The translations under genes and the position numbers were made by a program. Of a DNA stretch of 25,739 nt, positions 6,623-14,578 are shown one piece after another. The notes below the pieces were generated by a model that saw nothing but the letters and a program-made list of their open reading frames with translations, had not been told where the DNA came from and ran no database searches. The DNA is from CAMENZ01 sp041854955 (GTDB lineage: Bacteria; Bacillota; Clostridia; Peptostreptococcales; Anaerovoracaceae): positions 1 through 25,739 of the forward strand of contig JBHADF010000056.1 in assembly GCA_041854955.1 (NCBI GenBank). The letters run 5' to 3'. Position 1 is the first letter of the stretch. The number at the start of each line of letters is the position of its first letter.

Positions 6623-8836
6623 ATGGCAGAATTAAAGAGAAATGAAAAGCTCGACGTTGTCAATATTCTTAAGGACCTTGACAAGTACGAGCCCAGAAGA
6701 AGAGGCTGGGTATGGAGAGAAAAGGCAGAAAACCAGAACATGGGCCCTTTCCAGTACCATGAAATTTCCAAGCCTTTAAAGAACGGTATTCCCCTTCCTC
6801 CCGCTAAGTTCATGGAGGACGTAGACCCGCAGCCTATGCAGACCATCACTACCGAAATCGCTTCCGGTAGATTCGAAGACGATATCAGAAGAATGAGAAT
6901 GGGTGCTTGGCACGGTGCTGACCATATCATGGTTATCAGACACATGGGACAGTCCCACATCGACGGACTCATGGAAGGTACACCTCAGGGTATCGGCGGA
7001 GTTCCTATCACAAGAAAGCAGATCAGAGCACAGAGAAAGGCTCTTGACCTCATCGAAGACGAAGTAGGCCGTCCTATTAACTACCACTCCTACGTATCCG
7101 GAGTTGCCGGACCTGACGTAGCAGTACTCTTCGCAGAAGAAGGTATCAACGGAGCTCACCAGGACCCTCAGTACAACGTACTTTACAGAGACGTTAACAT
7201 GGTAAGATCCTTCGTAGACGCTTGCGAATCCAAGAAGGTAATGGCATGGGCTGAAATTCTCCAGATCGACGGAGCACACAACGCCAACGCTACAGCAAGA
7301 GAAGCATGGAAGGTAATGCCTGAGCTTATCGTTCAGCACGCTATCAACTCCAGATTCTCAGAAAAGGTTGGCCTTAAGCCTGAAAACATTTCCCTGTCAA
7401 CAGTACCTCCTACAGCTACACCTGCTCCTTGTATGTACATGGACCTTCCTTACGCTGTAGCATTGAGAGACATCTGCGACAGATACAAGATGAGAGCACA
7501 GATGAACACTAAGTACATCCAGTCCTCAGCAAGAGAAGCTACTGTAACTCACGTAATGAACATGTTCATTTCCAAGCTTACAAGAGCTGACATCCAGTCC
7601 ACAATCACACCTGACGAAGGAAGAAACGTTCCTTGGCATATCTACAACATCGAAGCTTGTGACACTGCAAAGCAGACCCTCATCGGCTTAGACGGTATCA
7701 TGGATATGATCGAACTCAAGAAGGACGGTCCTCTGAGAGAAATTGCAAGAGACCTTAAGGAAAGAGCTCTTCTCTACATGGAAGAAATCGTAGAGGTTGG
7801 CGGTTACTTCAAGGCTGTTCAGGAAGGATTCTTCGTAGACTCCGCAAAATATCCCGAGAGAAACGGCGACGGTATCGCTCGTAAGATCGAAGGCGGCGTA
7901 GGCGTTGGATTCATCTTCGAAAGAGACGAAGACTACATGGCTCCCGTAACTGCTCACTACGGATACAACAACGTAGCTCAGTACGGCGGAAACCCTGAAG
8001 ATCCTGCTGCTTTAATCGGCGGATGTACCTTCGAAGACAGAAGCAAAATCGTTTACATCGACGAGCTTGATGAAACAGATAGCGTAAATGTAAGACTTGA
8101 AAAGGTTGCTAAGTACAGAACAGGCGAATGCATCACTCCTGAAGTTGAATGGTGTGGAGACAGAGTGGTTATGATCACAATGTGTCTTCCTATCAACAAG
8201 CGTGTAGCAGAAGCTGCTGCTGTAGAATTAGGTAAGAAGTTAGGTCTGGTAGATCCTGAAGTTATCTCTGCTGAAATCATGCAGGATGCTGAAGCTACAA
8301 GAATCGAACTTAAGGGTAGAGTTGACTTTGACATCGACCTTAAGTCATTAGTAATTCCACCGGAACCTCACTACCTGACAGATAAGGAGCTTTATGCAGA
8401 ATTCGAAGGACATTCTCACATGAAGGTTATCTGCGGTACAGTTGGAGAAGACGAGCACTCCGTAGGAATGCGTGAAATTATCAACATCAAGCACGGCGGA
8501 ATCGAAAAGTGGGGTATCGAATGTATCTACCTTGGAACTTCCGTTCCTGTAGAAAAGATGGTTGACGCATGTATCGAAGAAAATGCAGAAGCTATCCTTG
8601 CTTCCACAATTATCTCTCACGATAACGTTCACTACAAGAACATGAAGAGACTTCATGAGCTGGCAGTTGAAAAGGGTATCAGAGACAAGATCATCATCTG
8701 CGGAGGCGGTACTCAGGTAATTCCTGAAGAAGCTCTCAAGACAGGCGTTGACATGGGATTCGGAAGAAACTCCCACGGTATCGACGTAGCTACCTTCTTA
8801 GCAGAAGAAAGACAGAGAAGAAGAGGCGAAAAATAA
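6623..8836 (+). CDS. oraE: D-ornithine 4,5-aminomutase, large subunit (adenosylcobalamin and PLP)
   Basis: The 737-residue catalytic subunit has an N-terminal PLP-binding TIM-barrel (about 1-560) and a C-terminal B12-binding Rossmann domain (about 590-735). The cobalamin signature DxHxxG is DEHSVG with D610 and the base-off ligand H612; the later elements STIIS and GGGTQ are also present. In the characterised Clostridium sticklandii enzyme the PLP lysine sits 11 residues after the cobalamin histidine (H618/K629); here K623 is exactly 11 after H612, so the unusual swinging-domain Schiff base is conserved. No B12 riboswitch precedes the operon. A hairpin follows the stop codon, and the next genes differ in composition. 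Confidence 0.95.
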   Translation: MAELKRNEKLDVVNILKDLDKYEPRRRGWVWREKAENQNMGPFQYHEISKPLKNGIPLPPAKFMEDVDPQPMQTITTEIASGRFEDDIRRMRMGAWHGADHIMVIRHMGQSHIDGLMEGTPQGIGGVPITRKQIRAQRKALDLIEDEVGRPINYHSYVSGVAGPDVAVLFAEEGINGAHQDPQYNVLYRDVNMVRSFVDACESKKVMAWAEILQIDGAHNANATAREAWKVMPELIVQHAINSRFSEKVGLKPENISLSTVPPTATPAPCMYMDLPYAVALRDICDRYKMRAQMNTKYIQSSAREATVTHVMNMFISKLTRADIQSTITPDEGRNVPWHIYNIEACDTAKQTLIGLDGIMDMIELKKDGPLREIARDLKERALLYMEEIVEVGGYFKAVQEGFFVDSAKYPERNGDGIARKIEGGVGVGFIFERDEDYMAPVTAHYGYNNVAQYGGNPEDPAALIGGCTFEDRSKIVYIDELDETDSVNVRLEKVAKYRTGECITPEVEWCGDRVVMITMCLPINKRVAEAAAVELGKKLGLVDPEVISAEIMQDAEATRIELKGRVDFDIDLKSLVIPPEPHYLTDKELYAEFEGHSHMKVICGTVGEDEHSVGMREIINIKHGGIEKWGIECIYLGTSVPVEKMVDACIEENAEAILASTIISHDNVHYKNMKRLHELAVEKGIRDKIIICGGGTQVIPEEALKTGVDMGFGRNSHGIDVATFLAEERQRRRGEK

Positions 8837-8867
8837 TTTGCCCCATCTATCTGCAAAATAAAAACTT

Positions 8868-8899
8868 AGGGGGACGGGCCTGTGCCCGCCCCCTGTTTT
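8868..8899 (+). terminator. Strong hairpin after oraE, possible partial terminator
   Basis: AGGGGG / CCCCCT plus CGGGC / GCCCG (one bulged A) around a CTGT loop, followed by GTTTTA. The stem is very stable but the T tail has only four bases, so it may cut transcription partly and lower expression of the MutL-like gene and orr relative to the mutase. Confidence 0.6.
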
Positions 8900-8955
8900 A
8901 AAATATGCGGGGTGAAGAGATGTACCCTGCAGGATGCTGTAAAAAAATGTAAATA

Positions 8956-9738
8956 ATGATTGTAAATTTCTGGCAAGTGTTGTACAATTCTCTTAAAGGC
9001 GGGGTAGCTGTCAACAGACAATTGGGAGCCCTGCCGAAGGGCGGACTCAACATATATTTCAGAGATGGAAAAGAGAATTATTTTATCTCAAATACGGTGG
9101 ATGGAAAGCGAATCAGGAAAACAATAAGCAAAAATCCAAAATTGATTCAGCAGCTGGCTATGAAAAAGTTTTTGGAAGCAAAGCTTCCCATACTTAAGAA
9201 AAACTTAGCTGCCACCAAGATATTTGCTGCACAAATTGAGGACGACTCCACAGATTATGTGCTGGGAAAACTTCCAAAATGGATGCAAGCTTTGGTCTTC
9301 AAGGAGTTTGAGGCTGAAGTAGACAAAGAAAAGCTTTCTTGGGAAAAGCAGCCATACAATATGAGCAGCTATATGCCCGAGAGAAAGACTCACACTACCA
9401 GCCGTGGACTGAAGGTCAGATCCAAGTCGGAAGTGCTCATCTGTGAAGCTTTTTACAGAAATAATATCGCCTTTAGATATGAACAAATCTTGGAAATAAA
9501 CGGGATTTCCTTTATACCGGATTTCACCATAAGGAGAGATGACGGTAAAATGGTATTTTGGGAGCATGCAGGCAGAACAGATAACAAAGATTATATAAAT
9601 AAGCATTTCAGAAAAATGCTTACCTATATAGAAAACGGTCTTACTCCTTGGAATAACTTGATTGTCACCTATGATGATGAAGAGGGTAATATCAATATGA
9701 ATATAATAGAAAGTGAAATCGCTTTAAAGCTGAAGTGA
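8956..9738 (+). CDS. Uncharacterised protein with PD-(D/E)XK-type nuclease-like C-terminus
   Basis: The N-terminal part (from about residue 26, ALPKGGLNIYFRDGKENYF) reads as a small beta domain followed by charged helices. The C-terminal part has an RSKSE motif (E159), then FIPDF (PD at 188-189) and VFWEHAG (E203, H204), the order expected of a restriction-endonuclease-like core, with His in place of the usual Lys. I recognise this layout in unnamed Firmicutes proteins; the function is unknown. The start is doubtful: ATG 8956 has no ribosome binding site and a plausible promoter lies over it, so GTG 8977 or TTG 9022 are alternatives. The gene looks more A+T-rich than its neighbours and breaks the ornithine operon, suggesting insertion. 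Confidence 0.6.
   Translation: MIVNFWQVLYNSLKGGVAVNRQLGALPKGGLNIYFRDGKENYFISNTVDGKRIRKTISKNPKLIQQLAMKKFLEAKLPILKKNLAATKIFAAQIEDDSTDYVLGKLPKWMQALVFKEFEAEVDKEKLSWEKQPYNMSSYMPERKTHTTSRGLKVRSKSEVLICEAFYRNNIAFRYEQILEINGISFIPDFTIRRDDGKMVFWEHAGRTDNKDYINKHFRKMLTYIENGLTPWNNLIVTYDDEEGNINMNIIESEIALKLK
8960..8988 (+). promoter_or_regulatory. Candidate promoter inside the 5' end of the nuclease-like reading frame
   Basis: TTGTAA (8960-8965), 17 bp, TACAAT (8983-8988). If used, transcription starts near 8995, after the upstream ATG, and the protein must start later. It could also supply sigma54-independent transcription of the MutL-like gene, orr and ogt. Confidence 0.35.
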
Positions 9739-9744
9739 GAAGCC

Positions 9745-9966
9745 ATGGAAGCCCTATTTAAAGAGGCATTTGAAAATTTGGAAGTAAATAGATTTTGGCT
9801 GGATGTGTATCCGGTCAACATCATTGGTATAAATTTATATGAAAGTCTCGGCATGCATAAGGACGGCATACTGAGAGAAAACTACAAGGCAGAGAGAGGC
9901 TATCTGGATCAGATAATTTACTCGATGCTAAAGAAAGAATATTTTAACAGAAAGGACATAATATGA
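9745..9966 (+). pseudogene. C-terminal fragment of a RimJ/RimL-type GNAT acetyltransferase
   Basis: 73 residues matching only the end of a GNAT fold: RFWLDVYPVNIIGINLYESLG is the usual LDV...N..A..LYE..GF segment, followed by the G-YLDQIIYSML strand typical of RimJ/RimL-like enzymes. The N-terminal half and the acetyl-CoA binding loop (Q/RxxGxG/A) are missing, so catalysis is not expected. It starts six bases after the nuclease-like gene and its stop overlaps the next start (ATGA). It is best read as a remnant left when the inserted segment formed, though its intact overlap may still feed ribosomes to the MutL-like gene. Confidence 0.7.
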
Positions 9967-11810
9967 AAGTTGATGTTTTAGTAGCGGAAATAGGCTCCAC
10001 CACCACAGTGGTAAACGCTTTTAAGGATTTAGACTCGGACAATCCCGTGTTTTGGGCACAGGGACAGGCACCCACCTCAGTTGTGGAAGGTGATGTGAGA
10101 ATAGGTCTTCAGGGTGCCATAGATGATTTGAAGCAGAAAATGGGCATAGATGAGCTGGAATACGACCAGATGGTAGCCACCTCATCGGCAGCCGGCGGTC
10201 TTAAGATGACGGTTCACGGCTTGGTTTACGATATGACAGCCAAGGCTGCAAAGGAAGCGGCTCTGGGAGCCGGCGGTATAATCCACGAAATTACCGTAGG
10301 AAAGCTGAGAAGAACGGACCTGGCTAAGATTAAAGAGATAAAGCCCAACCTTATCCTCATAGCCGGCGGTGTTGACTACGGCGAGAGAGACACTGCCATA
10401 TACAACGCGGAAATGATAAGAACCATGGGTCTGACCACTCCTGTGGTTTATGCGGGAAATGTGGAAAATCAGGAGGAAATGAAGCTTATCTTCGATGAGG
10501 AAAGCGGACAATATCTCTACCTGGTAGACAATGTGTACCCTAAGATAGACCAGCTAAACGTGGAGCCTTGCAGAAAGGTTATACAGGATGCCTTCGAGGA
10601 TCATATTGTCCATGCACCGGGAATGGAGCATGTGAGAGATATGGTAAACGGCCCTATCATCCCCACGCCGGGAGCTGTTATGGAATGTACCAAGCTGCTC
10701 TACGACTGCATCGGCGATGTTATGACCATAGACGTAGGAGGAGCCACAACTGACGTTCACGCAGTAACCGAGGACTCCGATGCGGTAGCCAGAATTCTTA
10801 CGGCCCCTGAGCCTAAGGCTAAGAGAACCGTAGAAGGTGACTTGGGAGTTTTCGTAAACAGAGTAAAGGTAATAGAATCCATCGGCGAGGAAAAGCTGAG
10901 GAAGGAATGTGCAGAGACTCTTCACATAGACCTGGACAAAACCTTGGAATCCTATGTGGCAATCCCTAAGACGGAGGACGAAATCAAGCTGGTGGAAAGA
11001 CTTACGGAAGAAGCTGTTTTGCGGGCTGTGGAAAGACACGCCGGCACCATCAGATACGTTTACGGACCTTCCGGCAGACAGACCTTGGCTGAGGGTAAGG
11101 ATTTGACTCAGATACAATACATCGTGGGAACGGGCGGAGCCTTGACTCGTCTTCCCCACAGAGTTGAGATGATGCAAAAAATCGCCGAAGATAACGAAAC
11201 GGGCATGAAGCTCTATCCACCTGATGCAGCCAAAATTTTAGTGGATAATGATTACATTATGGCCTCCATAGGAGTTCTTTCCAAGACTCACAGACAAGGA
11301 GCCATAAAGCTTTTGGGCAAGAGCCTGGGCATTGAGCTCAAGGAAAGAGTTCAGGATGTAGAAAAGGACAGATTTGTCAAGGAGCTGAGACACATTACCG
11401 ATGCCAGATTGGCAAAGGAAGACGAGCTTGCGGCTGAAATGAAGGCTATGGAAGATCAGGGCTTCGACATAAGTGAGTACAAGAAGGCCATGGAAGAGAA
11501 AATAGGCGGCGCTACCCGTGAGGAGGTTGAAGCTGCTAAGAGAGAGGCTTTGGGAGATGAGGCGGCAGAACTCTGCAATTTGAAGAAATTCGCCGTGGAA
11601 GTTGCTAAGAAGGAAGCGGCCAAGGAAGCAGAGGCTCAGGATGCAGCCAAAGCAGCAGCACAGGAGGCGGAAAGCCCGGAGACTAAAGACGACTACGACG
11701 CATCCGCTCACGTGATGAGAGGCTGCGGTGAAGTAGACGGAAAGCCTAACTGCGACAGTAATTGCGGCACCTGCTACAGAAAGCACTGCAAGTGGAGAAA
11801 AGAAAGATAA
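9963..11810 (+). CDS. MutL/GlmL-like ASKHA ATPase associated with the B12-dependent aminomutase
   Basis: 615 residues. The start has the phosphate-1 loop of the actin/Hsp70/hexokinase fold (AEIGSTTTVV, residues 8-17) and a phosphate-2 motif TIDVGGATTDV near 255-265. Proteins of this family (MutL next to glutamate mutase, and homologues beside oraSE) are thought to help maintain the adenosylcobalamin enzyme; the exact role is not established. After about residue 480 comes a helical, Ala/Glu/Lys-rich stretch (likely coiled coil) and then a terminal cysteine cluster, C588, C597, C601, C604, C609 (CX8CX3CX2CX4C), which could bind a metal or an iron-sulphur cluster. AAAGGA (9951-9956) precedes the ATG. 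Glutamate-mutase MutL proteins of roughly 460 residues lack this tail. Confidence 0.85.
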   Translation: MKVDVLVAEIGSTTTVVNAFKDLDSDNPVFWAQGQAPTSVVEGDVRIGLQGAIDDLKQKMGIDELEYDQMVATSSAAGGLKMTVHGLVYDMTAKAAKEAALGAGGIIHEITVGKLRRTDLAKIKEIKPNLILIAGGVDYGERDTAIYNAEMIRTMGLTTPVVYAGNVENQEEMKLIFDEESGQYLYLVDNVYPKIDQLNVEPCRKVIQDAFEDHIVHAPGMEHVRDMVNGPIIPTPGAVMECTKLLYDCIGDVMTIDVGGATTDVHAVTEDSDAVARILTAPEPKAKRTVEGDLGVFVNRVKVIESIGEEKLRKECAETLHIDLDKTLESYVAIPKTEDEIKLVERLTEEAVLRAVERHAGTIRYVYGPSGRQTLAEGKDLTQIQYIVGTGGALTRLPHRVEMMQKIAEDNETGMKLYPPDAAKILVDNDYIMASIGVLSKTHRQGAIKLLGKSLGIELKERVQDVEKDRFVKELRHITDARLAKEDELAAEMKAMEDQGFDISEYKKAMEEKIGGATREEVEAAKREALGDEAAELCNLKKFAVEVAKKEAAKEAEAQDAAKAAAQEAESPETKDDYDASAHVMRGCGEVDGKPNCDSNCGTCYRKHCKWRKER

Positions 11811-11811
11811 A

Positions 11812-11826
11812 GGAAAATTGTTTTCC
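11812..11826 (+). other. Small perfect hairpin between the MutL-like gene and orr
   Basis: GGAAAA, TTG, TTTTCC: six paired bases just after the stop codon. A self-complementary TATAGCTATA follows at 11837-11846. No T tail, so it is more likely a processing or stability element than a terminator. Confidence 0.35.
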
Positions 11827-11870
11827 AAATCGGTTGTATAGCTATATAAAGGATGAAAAGGAGAAAAGAA

Positions 11871-12959
11871 ATGTACCCAAGATTGATGATTGATTTGAAG
11901 AAGCTGAAAGGAAATTTAGACGGAGTGGCCAATATTACCAAGGATCAGGGCGGTATGTCCCTGATGATCGTTACAAAAGGCCTGGCTGCCGATAAAGAGC
12001 TGACAAAGCTGGTTTGCGAGCACCCTGCCGTAGACTTTGTGGCAGATTCCAGAGTGAAAAACATCGCAACCTATGCAGCTGCTGCTCGCAAAAACGGCAA
12101 GCTGACCACCCTTCTGAGAATACCTATGCACTGCGAGGTCAAGGAAGTGGTAGAGCATGTTGACTTAAGCTTTAACTCGGAGCTTTCCACCATCAGACTC
12201 TTGGATGAAGAGGCAGGCAAGCAGGGCAAGAAGCACAATATTCTCCTCATGATAGATATGGGCGACCTGAGAGAAGGCATTTTCTTTGAAAATGAAGATA
12301 TGATATTTACGGCTGTAGAGGAAATCTTAAAGCTGAAAAACATAAATCTCTACGGCATAGGAGTTAATCTGACCTGCTACGGAGCCATCATCCCTAAGGA
12401 GGACAACCTGGGAGCCTTGGTAGCCATAGCAAAGAAGATTGAAGATAAATTCGGCATAAAGCTGAACATGGTTTCCGGCGGAAACTCTTCTTCCATCTAC
12501 CTGGTAGGAAAGGGAGAAATGCCTGAGGGAATTACTAACCTGAGACTGGGAGAATCCTTCCTCTTGGGTAACGACACGGCCTATTGCACCAAGCTGGAGG
12601 GAACCACCGATGACGCCCTCATCCTTGAAGCCCAGATAGTTGAGCTTAAGGAAAAGCCTTCCCTTCCCATCGGTGAAGTGGGAGTAGATGCCTTCGGTGA
12701 AAAGCCCTTCTACGAAGACAGAGGCGTTATTAAGAGAGCCATCATCGCCATAGGAAAGCAGGATACGGATTTAGGCGGCATGATTCCTTTAGATGAAAAG
12801 ATAGAAATCCTCGGAGGCTCCTCAGACCACACTATTTTAGATGTGACAAAATCTGACAGAGAATACAAGGTGGGAGATATCCTTTCCTTTAAGGTTGAAT
12901 ACGGTGCTATGCTGAAGCTGGCCACCTCCGCCTATGTGGAAAAGGACTACATCAGATAG
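11871..12959 (+). CDS. orr: Ornithine racemase
   Basis: Interconverts L- and D-ornithine and so feeds the D-specific aminomutase. The 362-residue protein belongs to the alanine racemase N-terminal (fold-type III PLP) family, with the PLP lysine K36 in MIVTKGLA. It also contains VADSRVKNI, MIDMGDLREG and VSGGNSSSIYL, the last near the phosphate-binding segment. The length fits the characterised Clostridium sticklandii enzyme of about 350 residues. I start it at ATG 11871; an upstream in-frame ATG at 11853 overlaps the AAAAGGAG that serves as the ribosome binding site. A five-base gap leads to the methyltransferase gene. Specificity for ornithine rests on the operon context. Confidence 0.92.
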   Translation: MYPRLMIDLKKLKGNLDGVANITKDQGGMSLMIVTKGLAADKELTKLVCEHPAVDFVADSRVKNIATYAAAARKNGKLTTLLRIPMHCEVKEVVEHVDLSFNSELSTIRLLDEEAGKQGKKHNILLMIDMGDLREGIFFENEDMIFTAVEEILKLKNINLYGIGVNLTCYGAIIPKEDNLGALVAIAKKIEDKFGIKLNMVSGGNSSSIYLVGKGEMPEGITNLRLGESFLLGNDTAYCTKLEGTTDDALILEAQIVELKEKPSLPIGEVGVDAFGEKPFYEDRGVIKRAIIAIGKQDTDLGGMIPLDEKIEILGGSSDHTILDVTKSDREYKVGDILSFKVEYGAMLKLATSAYVEKDYIR

Positions 12960-12964
12960 AAGTC

Positions 12965-13444
12965 ATGGTTAAAAGGGATAAGGCTGAAAGCTATGCCATC
13001 TATTCATTTCCGGTAGGCTTTCTCAAAATAGCCTATGAAGAGGATAGAATTGTGGCCATCGATAGGTGTGAGCCAACGGCCCCGGGCGCGGAAGGCAGGA
13101 AGACTGCCTTGACAGAGAAGGTTGCTGCCCAGCTTATGGAATATTTCCAAGGGAAAAGAAAGGTCTTCGACTTCCCCTATGAGCTTAAGGGGACGGATTT
13201 TCAAAGAAAGGTTTGGCATGCTCTCGAGGAAATCCCCTACGGAGAGACAAGAAGCTATAAGGATATAGCCGTTGCCGTAGGAAATCCTAAGGCCTGTCGT
13301 GCCGTGGGCATGGCAAACAACAGAAATCCTGTATCAATAGTTGTGCCCTGCCATAGGGTCATCGGCTCCGGCGGAGCTCTTGTAGGCTACGGCGGCGGTC
13401 TTGATATGAAGGAGTATCTACTGAAGCTTGAAGGCAGTATATAG
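12965..13444 (+). CDS. ogt: Methylated-DNA--protein-cysteine methyltransferase (O6-methylguanine repair)
   Basis: A suicide repair enzyme that transfers a methyl group from O6-methylguanine in DNA to its own cysteine. The acceptor motif PCHRV is at 128-132 (C129), preceded by the DNA-recognition segment RAVGMANNRNP and followed by VGYGGG, all standard. The 159-residue length fits the single-domain Ogt type. It sits five bases after orr with only a weak ribosome binding site, so it is probably co-transcribed with the end of the ornithine operon; there is no evident metabolic link. A terminator follows. Confidence 0.93.
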   Translation: MVKRDKAESYAIYSFPVGFLKIAYEEDRIVAIDRCEPTAPGAEGRKTALTEKVAAQLMEYFQGKRKVFDFPYELKGTDFQRKVWHALEEIPYGETRSYKDIAVAVGNPKACRAVGMANNRNPVSIVVPCHRVIGSGGALVGYGGGLDMKEYLLKLEGSI

Positions 13445-13448
13445 AGTT

Positions 13449-13486
13449 AAAGGTATGTTTTGCATTATGTAGAACATACCTTTTTT
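13449..13486 (+). terminator. Intrinsic terminator ending the ornithine operon
   Basis: AAAGGTATGTT pairs with AACATACCTTT (11 bp, 13-base loop), followed by a T run. It separates the ornithine genes from the peptide importer. Confidence 0.85.
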
Positions 13487-13497
13487 ATGTAAAAATC

Positions 13498-13526
13498 TTG
13501 ACGGTTATGTGAAAATGTGTTATCCT
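13498..13526 (+). promoter_or_regulatory. Sigma70-type promoter of the opp operon
   Basis: TTGACG (13498-13503), 17 bp, TATCCT (13521-13526), with TG one base before the -10 (extended -10). A leader of about 100 bases follows. It contains CGTAGTA (13534-13540) matched by TACTACG (13580-13586) and a small TGCTT/AAGCA stem near 13595-13610, so a folded leader is possible; no known riboswitch was recognised. Confidence 0.65.
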
Positions 13527-13633
13527 AAACCAACGTAGTATTTTGTTTTTTGTGTCAACTTACAAGAATTCAAACGCTTTACTACGATAGCAGAATGCTT
13601 GCATAAAGCAAATCTTAGATAGGGAGTGATCCA

Positions 13634-14575
13634 GTGTTAATTTACATCTTAAAGCGTGTAGCAGCGGCTATAGCTACGGTTTTGGTCGTAATGACTATTA
13701 CCTTCTTCCTGATGAATGCCATTCCGGGAAGCCCATTTCTTACTGAAAAATCCACACCGCAGCAGATTGAGCTGGCGAACCAGAAGTACGGCTTGGACAA
13801 ACCGGCCATCGTTCAGCTTAAGAACTACATTGTCAACTATGCAAAGGGTGATTTAGGCGAATCTCTGAAGATGCAGGAAGGTACTCCTGTAGCCAAGATT
13901 ATCTTCGGACAGAACAAGTTCAACCTTTCCATCAAGTTGGGAATTGCATCGGTATTGTTAGCTATCATATTAGGTATTCCTTTGGGGTGCTATGCGGCTT
14001 ATCATCGAGGGTCCTGGATAGATGGATTTTTGCGTGTTTTGACCACCGTAGGAGTGGCTGTGCCTACCTTTGTATTGGCAGCGGTTTTACTCATAGTATT
14101 TTCCGTGAATCTGAGAATTCTGCCGAACATTTCAGGAAGTCTGCCCAACATGGCCTCTTATATAATGCCTGTCATCAGCTTGTCCTTCTACGATATTTGC
14201 TATATAGCAAAATTGACAAGAACCAGCATGCTGGATGCTATCAATCAGGACTATATAAGGACTGCAAAGGCCAAGGGCGTTAAGAACAAGTGGATTGTGC
14301 TGAAGCATGCCCTCAGAAATTCCCTCATCCCCGTAGTAACCTTCTTAGGCCCCCTGTTGGCCTATGTAATAACGGGAAGCTTTGTAGTTGAGACAACCTT
14401 CTCAATTCCCGGCTTGGGAAAGTATTTCATCGAAAGCGTATTGAACAGGGACTACCCTATCATCATGGCCACTACCGTAATACTTTCCGCATTGGTTATA
14501 TTCATGAACCTTATGGTGGATATTCTTTATAAGCTTATCGACCCGAGAATTACGCTTACGACACAGGAGGGCTAA
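13634..14575 (+). CDS. oppB: Oligopeptide ABC transporter permease, B subunit
   Basis: 313-residue inner-membrane permease of the OppB/DppB family. TM1 is residues 7-27 with the family signature FFLMNAIPGSPF right after it; further segments include ASVLLAIILGIPLG and VPTFVLAAVLLIVFSV. The ATPase-coupling EAA loop is DYIRTAKAKGVKNKWIVLKHALRNSLIP, and the end YKLIDPRI is typical. The start codon is GTG with AGGGAG ten bases upstream. It is first in the oppBCDFA operon. Family members import di- and oligopeptides, which suits a peptide and amino acid fermenter. Confidence 0.93.
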   Translation: MLIYILKRVAAAIATVLVVMTITFFLMNAIPGSPFLTEKSTPQQIELANQKYGLDKPAIVQLKNYIVNYAKGDLGESLKMQEGTPVAKIIFGQNKFNLSIKLGIASVLLAIILGIPLGCYAAYHRGSWIDGFLRVLTTVGVAVPTFVLAAVLLIVFSVNLRILPNISGSLPNMASYIMPVISLSFYDICYIAKLTRTSMLDAINQDYIRTAKAKGVKNKWIVLKHALRNSLIPVVTFLGPLLAYVITGSFVVETTFSIPGLGKYFIESVLNRDYPIIMATTVILSALVIFMNLMVDILYKLIDPRITLTTQEG

Positions 14576-14578
14576 ACG

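Noticed and set aside
13527..13633. Riboswitch in the opp leader
   Set aside because: There are short complementary segments but no recognisable conserved riboswitch core.
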